Below, piece after piece: positions 45,581-59,056 of a stretch of 64,000 nucleotides of DNA; position 1 is the stretch's first letter, and each line of letters opens with the position of its first letter. The DNA comes from Mesaphorura yosii. Lineage: Eukaryota; Arthropoda; Collembola; Poduromorpha; Tullbergiidae. The stretch spans positions 62,001-126,000 of the forward strand of contig WIXG01000207.1 of NCBI GenBank assembly GCA_009869945.1. The letters run 5' to 3'. The notes beneath the pieces are model-generated. The model was not told the DNA's origin, did not search any database, and saw nothing but the letters and a program-made list of their open reading frames with translations. The position numbers were made by a program, and so were the translations under genes.

Positions 45581-48500
45581 TCACTTCAAGGTAATAATCT
45601 TTGGAATCGAGTATGCGTCGTCCTCCTTTCGCTGTCGCTTGGGCGAAGCACTTCGACGAATGCTGCTGCTGCCAGCGTTCCCGCTGTGTTCATGGTGACG
45701 TTGCAAGAGCGTGTGCTTGAGCAAATCGCTGTCGCCGCCGGTGCCGGCACCGCTCCCGCAGCTGTTGCTGCCCCACAGTTGCTGGCTCGCCTCGAGGAAT
45801 TGAGCGTACTTGTTCATCCGTGGGTCGCAATTGCTTCCGGGACTGCTGTTACGGCTACTGCTGTTGCAACTGCTGTTCTCGACGTCGATTGTGATGCCAC
45901 CGGTTGGATGATGAAACCCTGCCGCTGCAGCAGCTGAAGGAAGTGAGCCACATTCTCGTTCTCGCGATTCTCTCCAGGTGCGATGCGAGACGGGCGGAGG
46001 CGACACGTTCGGGTTACACCGCTTGCGAAGAATTGGCGATGTGCTGCAGCTGTTGCTGGTGTGAGTTGGTGGCGACGTACGAGTCTGGTGCTGAGTGTGG
46101 CATGATGTGCTTTGGCTTCCTGAGCTGCTCGAACTCCCTGACACCTTGCTTTGGTAAATCTTTGGTGTGCAAGCGCCCAAAAGGATTGGGTACAGGTAGT
46201 TGGGCGTGGAGAAAGGAACTGAACCAGTGGACACTGAAGATGAGGTTGAATTACGGGACTCGGTTCGGTTTCCGCTGCCGCCAGTCCCTGTGTCGTGGTC
46301 TCGTTCACGTTCGCGTTCACGTTCGCGTTCCCGATCGTGCTTGCGTGAGTGTCCTCTGGAGCACGACTCTTCGAAAGTTCGTGGGTATGTGTTGATGATG
46401 GAACAATCTTCTGACTCTGCGTCTGGGCGGACAATGAGTCCTGATTCGAGTGGTTGTGGGTATTTGTTGAGAACGTGCTTCACAGCAGACGCAGACGAAT
46501 AATTCAACTTGCACGCAGTCTCCATAAGCTGCTTTCTCCGTTCAAGCTCGCAGATTGTGTTGAAATCTGGAATTGTCGAGGACGCCGTGAGCGGCGGAAT
46601 GCGGCCCTGCAGGCATTGACTCAATTTGCTCTCGTGCGCCTTCGTAGACACGTTCAAAGACTCCTCTTTACTTGACGAGTTGAAGATCTTGCAATCTTTG
46701 CCCGCCACCGGTTGGCTGTTTACGCTCTGGTTCTTGCATTTCGGCGCGAAACACACAGAAATGGTGACCGGGTACAGTGGAAGCTTGTTCATCCCCTTCG
46801 CCGTGTCAAGCTCATCAAGCTCGGCCCTGAACGGATCCAGAATTGACTTGTGTATTGTTAGTGGAATGTAGAATTGGCCTTGCTCAGAAAGAGCAAAAAC
46901 TGGGACGCCCTTGTCGGTTCGCAATGACGGTGCAGTTCGAGCAGGCAACGACGTCGGGCACGGAGATGCCGACGCGGATTTACTCAGGTTTATCGGGTTC
47001 GAGTCTACAGCGACGGTGTGCTTTCCAAGAGTCATCGCCAAGCTCAGATTGTCACACGTTGCCCTCTCTTCGTAATCGTCTTCTTTCGCGTAAGGCTTGT
47101 GCAATGGCTGCGATTCTTCTTGGTCGTTCACAATGGAGCAAGACTCGTCGTCGGACTCGATGAGTTTCGACATGTTGACCACGGACACGAATGGCATTTC
47201 GGGCGACGGTGATTTGCAGCTGTCGCTGACTTTGCCAGCGTCCTCACGTTCGCATTGCTGCTGTGTTTTGTGCTGCTCTAACAAACTCCTGACTCCGCCG
47301 GACTGACATTGACTAGATGCTTGTTTCATGCCCACCATCAGTTCATCATTATCATTATTTCCACACGCATCTTCCACCTCCGAATCATGATCGTGGCCGT
47401 GGCTATTTCGGTTGTTGCTTCTGAACTGACTGCCGCAGCGAGCCGGGGTCAAGTGATCTGAATCCGCACCGCCGTGACCGTCTCCCTTCGCTCCACCGAC
47501 AGCTGGGCCAGGACTGACTTCGGCCGTGAACCGCTGCTTAATTGTCGTTTTGAATTTGTACCGATTCGGATGGTCGTTCGAGGTGCATGAGCCCTCATCA
47601 GCTGATTCGTTCGGGCTGTGCTGGCTTGACTCATTGCATGAATTGGTATGGAGGCCTGGAGATTCTCTGGAATTAAAAAAAATGGCATGCGGTCAGCTAA
47701 CGGGCTTATTTTAGCATTGAGCATTGATTTTCGCTGGGCTTTCCAGACACCTGCCCCGAAAAAATGGTAGGTGGGCGGCATTGTCATCTTAAATCGTAAC
47801 ATGAAAAAGTATGCACCTGCTGCCTGGCTGGAAAATTGTCATTGTAATAGAGATTTCTCACTGCTTTCGCCCTGCATATTTGAACCTTGAGCCCTGACCC
47901 TGGGCAGTCATGGCCATCAGCTCATGTTCATACTTTTGTTTTCCAGAACCAGTTTTAATTGGTATTGGATGCCACGCGTGACGTTAGTTAATGTAAAGCA
48001 TGTGAATTTACCGTGATTGTTAACATGAAGCAGTTACATAAGCGAGTCGACTGCCGAAGTGTAGTGTGGATCATGGTCTGGAATACTTTTTTTAACACTT
48101 CTGACCTTCAGCAGGCCCAATCACGGACTGTTACGGCAATGACAAAGGCGATTACGTCAGGGCAGATTGTGAACTTGATTTGATTAGAGGTAAAGGTAAA
48201 TAATTTGCAAGAGAATAGTTCGGAATTTGCAAATTGCAAAAAATAGACGATGGGCGGCTTGTATTTGCTGTGCTGTAGTATGCTAATTACAAAAGCACAA
48301 TACAAACAAATGGGAATGGCACTGTATTTACGCACATTGCATTATTGCATACGTTGAAAGTCTGGAAATGAAATGTTCAATATATCCAGAATGAGGCTTG
48401 TGATTTTTGGAAGCCCTTTACGCATCCTTTGTAGGAAATTGAATTGGAAATGGACATGAAAATGAGGAAAGCAGAATTTTATGGCTTCCGCCTACTGCCA

Positions 48501-51500
48501 TTTTAAAAATAACGCCTCAGGCGGGCGGCGAGCTCAGTTTCATTCTGTGGCCCATGGAATTTTACATAAGGTGAAATATACGGGTTTGGGCCGGTCCCCC
48601 GGCTCACACAGAAACTGAATGATAAGATGCCATAACAAAATTTCACCACTGCGATATGATGTTGACATAGACGGCTCGCAGCCAAGTCAGTGATGGGTAT
48701 AATTAATAAATGGAAATGCCCTGAAAGACACGACTTATGGTATTTATGAATCATGAACGACCTTGCTGGTTGCTATTTGTGAGACAGTGAGCCTTCTGGT
48801 TCTTTGCTCGTCCTGAAACTTTAATTAGACTTGAGGTAGGTTCCAGCAAAGCCCGTAACGCCCATTCGAATTCACAATTCACAACGAAGGGTTGTGTGTC
48901 TTGTAACTCGACAAAGTGTTTGCTCCCTGAAAACATCATGCACTGAAATATTAATGTATTCCTGGCCTGGCTCGACTTCGACTCCTTCGCTCTCGAGTCG
49001 CGAGTTCCTTTCCTTCTCTAATCACAATTTGCAAAGTTTCAAGGTGATTTCCCCGCCGACCCAAGTCAAGTCGCACTCATGTTGAAGTCTTGTCTTGTCA
49101 GTCATGCCGGCATCATGTGAACTCCGTTACCTGACCTTGTTTACTTATTTAAGCGCTATTTTCCAGGCTGGCTCCAGAGCGAAAGGAATACATACAAAAT
49201 GTGAGTGCCAGTCGACGTGCTTGTATCTTTTTTGTATGCCGCTTTGCTGCACGTACACCTAACGAGCGTGTGTCTGGCAGCACGCTCATTATTGCACGGA
49301 ATTATTCACGTGGAATCGTAAAGCTAAGCGGAGGTATTAATGGGAGCTGTTATTTTTATCACCCGGTCAAAGCCAATATATCTTCCATGCCCTGGCCCTA
49401 TGGTTTTGTCTTTGATACTGATAGAGCAAAACCTTGATCTTCATGCCCAAGCGACTAGTAAAGTTGAATAGACATTCAGTCTCCGAGTGATGGCTACAAA
49501 TAATCCCAAGTACTGTGCAATGATGCAAGTGATCAAGGCGCTTTGATGTTGAAGCACAATAAAGACAATAATGTCTGAGTCGGTTCGTAGTATAGGCAGT
49601 CTAGAGTTTAAAGGTCACGCTGGATGCAATGCAAGTAACATCCTATTTCTATTTCTATTTCTTTTGCACTCAGCGTACCTGCTGGAAGGTGAATTAAAGT
49701 TTGTACAGATGATGGTCGGAATAATCGGATTTGTGCTCGCACTGCCATTCCCGTTGCCAGTTGATGACGGTGACACAGAAGACGAGCCCGTCGTCACCGG
49801 CGGCACTCCAGACTCCACGATCGTTAGTTGTGCTGGAGACGAACAGCTGCGGTTATCATCTTCAACGTCGTACACGGAGCCCGGAGTTTTGCCCTCCATC
49901 ATCTCCTCGCAGAGCGTGTGCGCGTTCGTGTTCGTCAAAGAATGTTTCGTGGAACAGCCGGAATGTCGGTTGTCCTCCACTGAGCATATGAGAGAAAGGC
50001 AAAATGTAAAGGAAGTTAGTGGACACTTCAACAAAATTTAATACCTCAGTGCACGTGGGTTGAAATTAGGCTCTAATTACAAACGCCATTACTTGCTTCA
50101 TGCGAATTTCGAAAGAACTTACTTTGACGATCGCAGATGATATCCGACCTTTCGTCGCCCGAGTTTGAAATGGAACCACCGCACGGCGGGGCCACAGTCA
50201 TCCGCTTGCTGCACGGGCCAACTCGTGCGTCAATGGAATCGCACAATTCCACCTTTCCAACAGCACTCTATGAAAAGGATTCGAGATTAATTAATTAGCG
50301 CTATCAGATCAGGAGGAAGACTTGAGATCAAAGAAACCATGCAAGACAAGCTGAAAGGTGGCTTACCCTCATGTTGAGCTTCTCCGCCAAATGCTTGACT
50401 AATTGCAGGCAAAGACTGTCGCCTGGATAGATTCCCTTTCGATCAACGAGAAAATGCATCGTCTCGTTCATGCACTCTTGATATCCCTGCTGATACTGCT
50501 GTTCAGAGTACTCTTGGTCAATAGTAAGCTTGTTGGTCCGATCTGAAAGGCATTGTTGTGGAGAAGACGGTCCAGATTGCGAGAGGTTGGAGATGACCAT
50601 GAGCCCTTTTCGGACCAGTGGACTGTACTCGCAATTATCTGGAAACGGCATAGGCAGACAAAGAGGTAGACATTTTATCTGGGGAGAACCTTGCAATTGT
50701 AAATATCTCATTCTTCCTACCTCCATGTGGACACGGATGAGTTTGCAGGTGCTGCAGGTGTTTAATGGCCAGCTCCACAATCTCCGTCTTTTCAATTCGC
50801 CCACGACCTTTTCGGAGAGAGGCTTGTGGGAGAAGCCGGGCCAAGTCGGCCAGACAATTGTTCATCCGATCCCGTCGACGCTTCTCGATTATACGGTGAG
50901 ACAATGGGTCCTGTTTGCATGTACATTAGAACAGCGAAGTAATTAATTAGTGGGTTCCGGAAATTCGAGCCGAAAACTCTTCTTGGAGACGGTTTGAATA
51001 GACTCAAACTTTATGCAAGAAGGAATCAAAGACAGTAACTATTAACATGGTCCAAATTCGCTACAGATTCCTAGAAGAAACGAATGAAAGGTGAAAACAG
51101 TTTGTAGAGAAAGTGGAAACTTACCCGGACAGTTTTCTTCTTCGGAAATCCATAGTCGCTGTCATCCAACTGAACAGTGGCGAAATTCAGATTCCTGAAA
51201 TTAAGCCAAGTTTTCATAAACTGAGTAAAAGCCGTGACAAAACCTTTGAAATTACCGAAGCCAAACGGGGTTTCATCGGCACAACTTTCAGTTTCATTCA
51301 TTCTTATTTTAATGTGAAATCGTATATCAACTTCCTAGAATTTCAGCTAATTTGCCTTGAGATAAAGAGATAATTACATTGGCCTGACTCGTGGCCTGAT
51401 ACGAGATAAGTTAACTCAACTGAAGTAATTTGACTTTTGACGGGTTCAAATTTCCGAGATTTATCCTTTGTTATGGCTGGAAAGTCTTATCAGACGTTGC

Positions 51501-54500
51501 ATGACTCCAATTAATTGGCAATTCCTGGTGAAAGTAATAACTACGTGTAATTTAGAATACAGCCAAGTTAAATCTCGATACTTGGTTCACTTTCGTACGA
51601 AGTGCGTAATGCCGAATCATCAAATTCAATTGAGTATTTCATTGATCATTCCACAGATGCAAAGGTTCAAAGTTTACACGAGTTCTTAAAATAGCCCTAA
51701 ACAGAAGTGGACTGGTTGGCTTGACTAGACTTTGTGTACATACTTTGTTGGATGAGTTTAAGCCAAGCTTATACTTTGTGTACTTCGCCATGCAGAGCCC
51801 AGAATCAGAATCAGAACCCTTCGCTTCGTGCTTTTCGTTCGTTCCGGTGACCTTTGCCATTTGGAATTCAAGTTTCAATTTTCAGAATTTCAGCCACACA
51901 CATTCAACAAGCTACTCGTCTAGATTACGCAGTCGGCATTCCACCTCACGCGGGTTCGGCTTCATTGTAAATTGAATTATTCCACTTGATCACGATCACT
52001 CTTGGGAATTTGGTATGGATCGAGCCACGGCCACGAACCATGCGATGCCATATTGGCCAGCCATGCAGTTAGACGTGGGCGAAGTGCGAAACGAATTCCC
52101 AGAAAACTAGTGGCAAGGTGCACACGGCACTAAGGCACGAATCATGAAGGATGTACGTGGTTAGTGGAAATTTGCCCTCCGTAATTATCGACATCGGGTA
52201 TCAGTTTCATTGTGTTGTCCTTCTGATTCCCGTTTCGTGACAAGCATCACGTTAATCGCTTACCATAAATCGTATATTGATAAAATGAGCACGTGCGAGT
52301 TGTTCAACTACTAATTGACGACAATAGCCAGGTATCAGGTGTCACGGTGTCGGTGTCAGCTTCCCAACTCAGCCTACGTGACAATTAAGCTTGAAGTATT
52401 CGCATTTCGTATGCAAATGCAGTATGAAGTGTTAACCTGTTAAGTTAACCTTGAACTTTGCAGCCTCCAGCATTGCCAGCATAGCAAGTGGAAATCTGGA
52501 GCTGGCAGATCAAAGCTTCGATGAAAAGTGCAATGCAATGATGACGTCTTTCCCAATTTTGTTTGAAATCTTTGAACTTATTCTTTCCTATTCAGAAATT
52601 TCGATGCATTTGTGTGCCTGGTTTGGTGTCTAGACTCGTGACTTCTCGTGCTTCGACAGGGCTTGTTGCATTTCACTTTGACCTCGACAGCCCAGAGAGC
52701 GCATCCTCACAAGTCTATAATGATACTGATGATAATGACAATGGCAAAGATAGCGAGACGGCCGACGTCTGTGCTTTATGTGCTTACGAAGGTAATCTTG
52801 TTTACGAGACGCGTGAGTCTGGCATGACGCGGAGTTAGTTACTTAAGTTATTGTCTTGTGGATGTGGAAGAAGGAAGTGAACGACGAACGTCGTCTCGTC
52901 GTGGACTTTGTGTCTGTGCATTCGCATTTCACGTTTCACAAACAGGACGGCCTCCAATTGCAATTTACACGCGTTTCCTTACGCTGACGCTGACCTTCTG
53001 AAGCTCGAGTCGAATATGCAGCATCCTAATGACCAGACCAACTCGTAGTCGTAGTACACAATGACCATGCACGAATGTGAATATAACCAAGGCTGAGGGC
53101 GAGCGGCGAGCGTACGCAATTCCTGGTCTGACTGTCTGTAGGCTAGACTGCGCTTAGATGATTTTTGGCTAGACATTTACGAAACGATTGACGGCAACGG
53201 CATGGCCTCATAAATCGAAGCAGGTTTCTCACATTTGGAGTTTGGCTTTACGTTTGTTTTGACTGCAACTGCAAATTGTGCAAAGTAATGGAGCAGCCTT
53301 CGAAATACGATTTCGAGGCGTGATGCGTGAAGAAAATGACGGCGGGCAACCTTTCCTGTACTTTAATGAATTCTGCAATTCAACTCAGCACTTCTTTAGC
53401 AATTCTTTCAATCAGTCTCGCTTCTTTCTGTCTGTGAACGAAGAAGTGAAGTGACCCTCGTCGGCTAACAAAATTATTCAAAGGACACGTAAACTTCCAA
53501 TCCAATTTCAAGCCAAATGAAAAATGTACAGATTTCAAGAGCATTCAGAGGCACACGCCAAAGTAAGCTGCCTACACAGTAAACAAGCAAACGAAGCCGT
53601 TGCTGCTGCACCCATTGATTTTGTATTTGAAATTTATGCGACTCAATTGAATGGGTCACAACACGAGAGCATGTTCCAGGCCTTTCTTGAATGTTTTCGT
53701 ATTTAGCCGTTTGCATTAGCATTTGGCATTGTGTACTGGCAATTGAGGTCTAAATTTAGAACCGACTTGAAAAGTAGCAATTAGTAAATCATGAGCTCTG
53801 CTCGAGCGTAGGCTCGTTGGAGCTTAATTACACTACACGAGAGGGGGTTTGTCCCAGAAATCGATTCTGGAAACCTGCACCACACCGCCAAGGCGCAGCG
53901 GCTGCGTGGGTGGTTGTCGCAATCGCATGCTATGCACCGCTGATGTGGCAGGACATCTCGGCATTGCTTAAATTATTCAGCAGCAGACGAAGGAGCGTGG
54001 GGTCCGTCCATTGCCAATTGCTCATGCTTATGCCACTTTTGCCAGTTCCAGTATTTTCCAGTTTGCCAGTGTTGCAAGCCAAGCCAAACCATCACCATTC
54101 GCTGATAAAAATAAGGTTAAGCACACATCGAGGGCCAGGAAGGCCAGGCCAGAAGTATAACAACTCTACGCATAGGAGCGTGGAGCTCAAATCGTAGAGC
54201 AGTTGAAGCCTGAGTCTTAGTACGTAAGTAACCGTACACATGACACGATAAATTCGAAGGCTATGTGCTGTTGCTGTACACGTGAAACTTGTCCTCCCGC
54301 TCCACCACAGCCACGGCTTACTTTGGAGAGCGAATGACGCAAATTGAGACTGAAACACGTGTGAACTCTTTTCGCGTTCGTGTTCTGCGTTCGTTCGTTC
54401 GCTCAGCCAGCCAGCCAGCCAGCTGAATGCTGAACAGGAACAGGACCGATAATAACTCAACTCAGGCCAGGCATGAATAGAGCTGTGTCCTGTAGCTAAA

Positions 54501-57500
54501 AGTGTATAAACACTGGCACGGGCCGCATGAGCAGTGGCACTGGCTTGGCTATAAATACGAAACCAGGTTGCATTCATTAATTCCAGAATTCGAGTATGAA
54601 CACGGCGCGGCTTGGTTTATGACAGCCGTCAGCTTTACCGATGCGATGGCCGGCCATGCCATTAGGTCACTCGTGCGCTCTACGCCTACGTGACTCCCAT
54701 TCGCGTTCGCGAATCGATGCGAGTGGCAGACAAGGCGGTCGGTTGAAGGACATTTGAGCCCGAAGCGTGGCAGTGTACGGTGGATATTTCATAAATTCTG
54801 TTCCAATTGCTTATTGCTGGTTGCTGTTTGCTGTCATGATTAAAAATTCTTGAATTAATTAAGCTGCTGCATTGCATGCTTGTTTCAAAATATTCATTAT
54901 TGCCTTGCGAAAACGTACATGTGAGAGCCATGTGATCCTGTCATCTCAACTCAGCTCGACGTTAAAGGCTACGTTTTAGCCAACAAGCCAGCCGACATGT
55001 CCTGTCATATCAGCCATCAAGTTAAGTAACGGCTAAGCAAAGCTGAGTCGAGTTCATTTGGAAATGAATCAAAATACCCGCAGCCACAGCTATGAACTTT
55101 GCTATAATTAATGATATTTTCCTATTACCACGCCTTTGTCTTTGCGAATTGCCCACAATCCACCTACACTTCGGACTTTTGGATTTACGAACATAATGCA
55201 TTGATAAACCGCACCACGGCGATAATGAACGAGTAATGAAATTAAACCCGCTTAGCACTCCCGCACTGCACTGACAGGAACATAGGCCATCAACTTTTGA
55301 GAGGACGGTGTCCCAGTTACAGTCAGGGGTACCATCTTAGCTTAACGATAATAGGGAAATATGTTAATTGAGGCCTACCGCACAAAATCACGTACGAAAC
55401 CGACAAAAAACCAAAGTAGAGCGAAAGGCGAGCAAAAGGCCTGCTACACCTGCGTCACGTCGAGCGCCAGCCAGGCGTGGCCTACGGCCATGGCGGTCGA
55501 GGCGTACTGAATTAATCACTGCATTGATAAGGTCAGAGTTCACGAGCGAAATAGCGAAGAAAGGACAGCATAACGAAGAGATGAGAAACTTGAATGAGGC
55601 AGACCAAAAATGATGATGCAAAATATGAACTTTGCCCAGTTGTTCTTCGTGAACTGGAAAATTTTTCGATGTGATTTCCTTCATATGCATTGGGCGGGCG
55701 AAAGTTTTGCTAGAAATTGATGAAATGGAATTGCTAATTGAAAGTTTTTCGCAGATTGTACCGTGAACGTGACTTTGACCTTTGCTCTTATACATGAATC
55801 TCGTAAACAATTGTAGTACGTATCAGGTATCATTCTGAATCATTCAATGATTTTCATGGTCACGCATTAAACACTAAGCTCTGATTGTCTAGCCTGTAAT
55901 GATCAGATCGTGTGAAAATGATGCAAAGCACGGGATCGCACACCCAAACGTTCATCGCGCATCTATTAACTGATATTGATAAGAATAGACTTTATTGATT
56001 CGGACGCCTGAACCGTGAATCGTCGGCGTGGGGACTGCAACTTGTTCTGTTGCCGTTTCATTATTTTTAAATTATGACGACATTTTGATTTTGATATGAC
56101 TCCTTTGTCAGAAGCCCTTCCCAGTCCTGACGTCTAGTCTAGTCGCTGTCAGCACACACCAATCTCTCAAAAGTTCGAAGCTAAAAATATGATTGCGAAC
56201 CATGACAAACATGAAACGAAATTCACGTTCACCTGTTCATCTGTGCTATCTTTTCCTTTCTCGAGTTCAATTTAGAGTCACGTCGGCGTCGGCACGTCCT
56301 CAGAGAAAGCTCAGAATTGAATTTTCAATGTCACTCAATAAAAAGTTTGTCTGATTTCCTTTCGTTCGTTGTTCTTTTCATGTAAATATTAAATGTCACG
56401 TTCTCTAACTGGTTAACCTCCAGACGCCAGACCAGAGTAGGCTGTTTGATTATGGTAATCGAAAAACAAACGAAAGTCCCGTGAAGAGTTGACGAGACAC
56501 ATTGACAGCAAATTCACAACAAAACCGCCTTCGTTCAGAGAAAAGTCTGTGAAATGACGTCAATACTATTTTTTAACTTTAAATATACTCGTCCAGACGG
56601 ACTCGTTTGCAGTTTAGTTTTCATAATTTTTGCTCCTCAGCCATTATTCTTGACTTCCTGTATGAGTTTTAAAGGTAGGACTTCAAAAGTTTGAACATGA
56701 AAAATGTCAAATTCTTCAGGTGAAAGCGGAGTATGAGCGGAATCAATGGAATGGAAATTCCCATGGCCTTCATACTTCGTTCACAGTGGCTGGAACCGGA
56801 TCGGATTCATGTTTTCAGAGCGCAGACAGGTAAGGTAAGCACGTTTGGGGATCATCGCGTTCGCGAATCTATTTTTAGCTAACAGTTTCGTGTTCTTGTG
56901 TATTTTTATTGTTATTTTGCCGTGCTTATTTCCAAGTCTTTCATCCTGTCTAAGATTTCCTGTTTGCCAGACTGGAAAATGATTTCTCAACTGCGTCACC
57001 AGGTAAAGAGCTCTTGCCTGTTAAGACGGAAGCCTGAGCGCGTTCCGTCCTGAGCAACCATCAGATAAAAGAAGATCATGCTTGTCGGGTCGAAGTCGGA
57101 GCCACGTGGCACGAGCCGAGCACGTGAACTCGAACTCGTTACACTCGAAACTCGATTCAAGAACTCAAATAAAAGGTACTCGTTAAACGACATGACGTGG
57201 ACAGCGAAAGCCCGCCTGCCAACTAAACCCAGGCCAGACCAGGTAAATTGCAAGCACAGCGTCGATGTTGAGCTATTCAACTAGAACTAGGAACAATTGA
57301 TGCAGCAACCCAAGTATCAAATAGCACGTGTCACACAAATGCCAGCCCAATTAGTCATTCCTCCTTCTCGGAACCCCGTAAGCCGTAAACTTCCTTTATT
57401 ACGGCGTGCTCGTTTTGCGTTTGCCATTAACGTAATGTTCAAGAATTATTAGCTACGATGATAGCGGCGCGTCTTAATGAGCTGAGAATAATCTTGACGC

Positions 57501-59056
57501 AGTACGTACGCAGCCAGTAGTCAGAAAATATTAGTCTGGCATAATTACCATACTCCTAATTAATGATCACTTTCATGCAGACATCGCCGTGGTGCACTGG
57601 GAACAGATTTGTGGGATGAATGATGTGGCCGGTCACGGCCGTAGCTGCAGTGACGTGACGGTAAAATCCAACCAGCCATTAACCAGCAGTAAAGCAGCAG
57701 CGATCCAGACGCAGACTTTAGCCTGACTACTTATTCTGTTATTCTCGGAATCGGAATGAACCAGATCACAGTACGCAGATCAAATTACTAATACATTATT
57801 TCAGCTATTATTAGACCAAGCTGTGATCCTTCTTGGTACTTAATATGCAACAAACTCATTAAGTCGGTGGTTATTGGACTCTTTGAGCTATTTTTAGCGG
57901 AGATCCGAGACGCAGTAATCAAATCCAAAGTGACCTTTGTTTATGTAACGTCAGCGGCAGCGGCATGTCAGGTGATTGTGCGATGCTGTGGTGCTAATTA
58001 TTGAGCAATGCTGCTTGCTGGGCTTCGGGTCGGTTGAGCCCAGTTGATTCGTGGAGGAGGCAACAGAAGCTCAGAGCCTATCGGCTCATGGCTTGACCCC
58101 TGCCTGTCTCTTGGCTGAATTTATGTTTAGTACTGCTAAATATCTAAACTAATACAGATGATAAATGCTAAATACTAATGATGGATGCCGGATTATGTTA
58201 GGTACATGCTAAACGGACTTGCTATGGAACACGCAAACACGACTCCGACTCCAGAAGAGAAGATTAAGATTCTGTAAATGATGAACATGGCTAAATATCA
58301 ATGCATTGCCATACAGAGCTTAATCAGGCTCACTATAGGTGTTTCGCATTCGATTTCGTCTTGACGCTGAATAAGGAGAATCGAGAATGAGTTAAATTAA
58401 TAGAGTTTTAAACTGAGTTAATGAGTTCGGACTTTAAGCTGCCGAACAGCGTCGAGGTTAGACATTACGTCAGTTTGGGCCACGCAGCAGCCGCAGGATT
58501 AGTAAACTGGACGAAACTGCAATTGCTTCGTCATCGTCATCGCCAGCCGCAATGAAACTCCGTTTTCCATTTTTTCCGTGAAACAAAAATGGTCAACAAT
58601 CAACAAAGCCTGTTGAACCTACCTTTCGTACTGCGCCATGAAATTGTGGCAGCCGGAATTGCTCGAGCCCTGCCCAGCATCGGAGCCGGCGCTGCTCCCA
58701 CCTCCGCTTGTACACGCAGCGTTGCTGGCGGCTGCTGCCGCGGCCGCAGCACGCAGGCATTCGTTGATACGCTGCTGCTTGGCGAGCGAGCAACTCATTT
58801 CACGTTCGCGTTCCCGCTGATGTTGTTGGTACTCTTTTTCGCGTTCTCGATCTCGATCCATGGCTGCTACTGCTGATGCTGAAGACCCCGAAGCCGGTGT
58901 GCCAATCAAAAGCGATCGCGCTGAATGACAAAGATTCGAACTTCGATTATGATGATTTTGTGCGTGAGCGTGAGTGTGAGCCGGTAGCGGAAGTTCGTCG
59001 GAGGAAAGCGTTGGAGATGAAGTTTCTGAACAGTATTCGTATTTAGCAGAATCCAT
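45581..59056 (-). CDS. cwo: Clockwork orange-like bHLH-Orange transcriptional repressor
   Basis: E-box-binding repressor that dampens CLOCK-CYCLE output in arthropod circadian clocks. Eight exons in phase: 58623-59056, 51125-51194, 50721-50910, 50367-50638, 50123-50267, 49679-49979, and 45581-47666 as the long last exon; seven coding exons in total, 1165 aa, long for the family (fly about 700). The bHLH starts at residue 169: [26 protein letters not shown], then [22 protein letters not shown], the cwo-specific form rather than Hairy/E(spl). The Orange domain ([21 protein letters not shown]...[12 protein letters not shown]) ends near residue 322. Conserved later blocks: [13 protein letters not shown] and [19 protein letters not shown] with [12 protein letters not shown]. 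The first exon encodes a poly-Ala run and Arg-Glu repeats. The last exon also has an Arg-Glu repeat. Confidence 0.92.
46300..46340. repeat. Hexameric repeat encoding (Arg-Glu)n in cwo last exon
   Basis: Repeated TTCACG/TTCGCG units on the plus strand translate on the minus strand to an uninterrupted Arg-Glu run of about 14 residues. A similar, less regular run is encoded at 58798-58860 in the first exon. Confidence 0.75.
54389..54424. repeat. Adjacent GTTC and CAGC tetranucleotide repeats
   Basis: Three GTTC units run into four AGCC/CAGC units inside cwo intron 1. Confidence 0.75.
57101..57126. promoter_or_regulatory. cwo: Paired CACGTG E-boxes in cwo intron 1
   Basis: GCCACGTGGC (57101-57110, a 10-bp palindrome) and CACGTG at 57121-57126, with 12 bases between the two hexamers. 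A third lies 200 bases further at 57325. CACGTG is the established site of CLK-CYC and of Cwo itself, so autoregulation is plausible. Function is inferred, not shown. Confidence 0.5.

Larger units (their letters stand above)
51195..58622 (-). other. cwo intron 1 (7.4 kb)
   Basis: By far the largest intron in the window. It has no convincing nested gene (short frames such as 52563-52838 and 55368-55613 lack domains), but at least six CACGTG E-boxes (52290, 54279, 54356, 57103, 57121, 57325) and several microsatellite patches. Likely regulatory. Confidence 0.7.

Noticed and set aside
45488-45937. Plus-strand Ala/Val-rich frame
   Set aside because: Antisense shadow of Ser/Gly/Asn-rich cwo coding sequence.
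45814-46434. 206-codon minus-strand frame overlapping the cwo last exon
   Set aside because: It overlaps the cwo frame throughout and has no domain; it arises from G+C-rich repetitive codons.
52563-52838. Plus-strand frame with Asp/Ser-rich segment in cwo intron 1
   Set aside because: Composition is somewhat protein-like, but there is no start context, homology or neighbouring exon to support a nested gene.
55368-55613. Plus-strand basic 81-codon frame and opposing minus-strand 140-codon frame in cwo intron 1
   Set aside because: No motif, no splice context and no signal or domain; typical chance frames.
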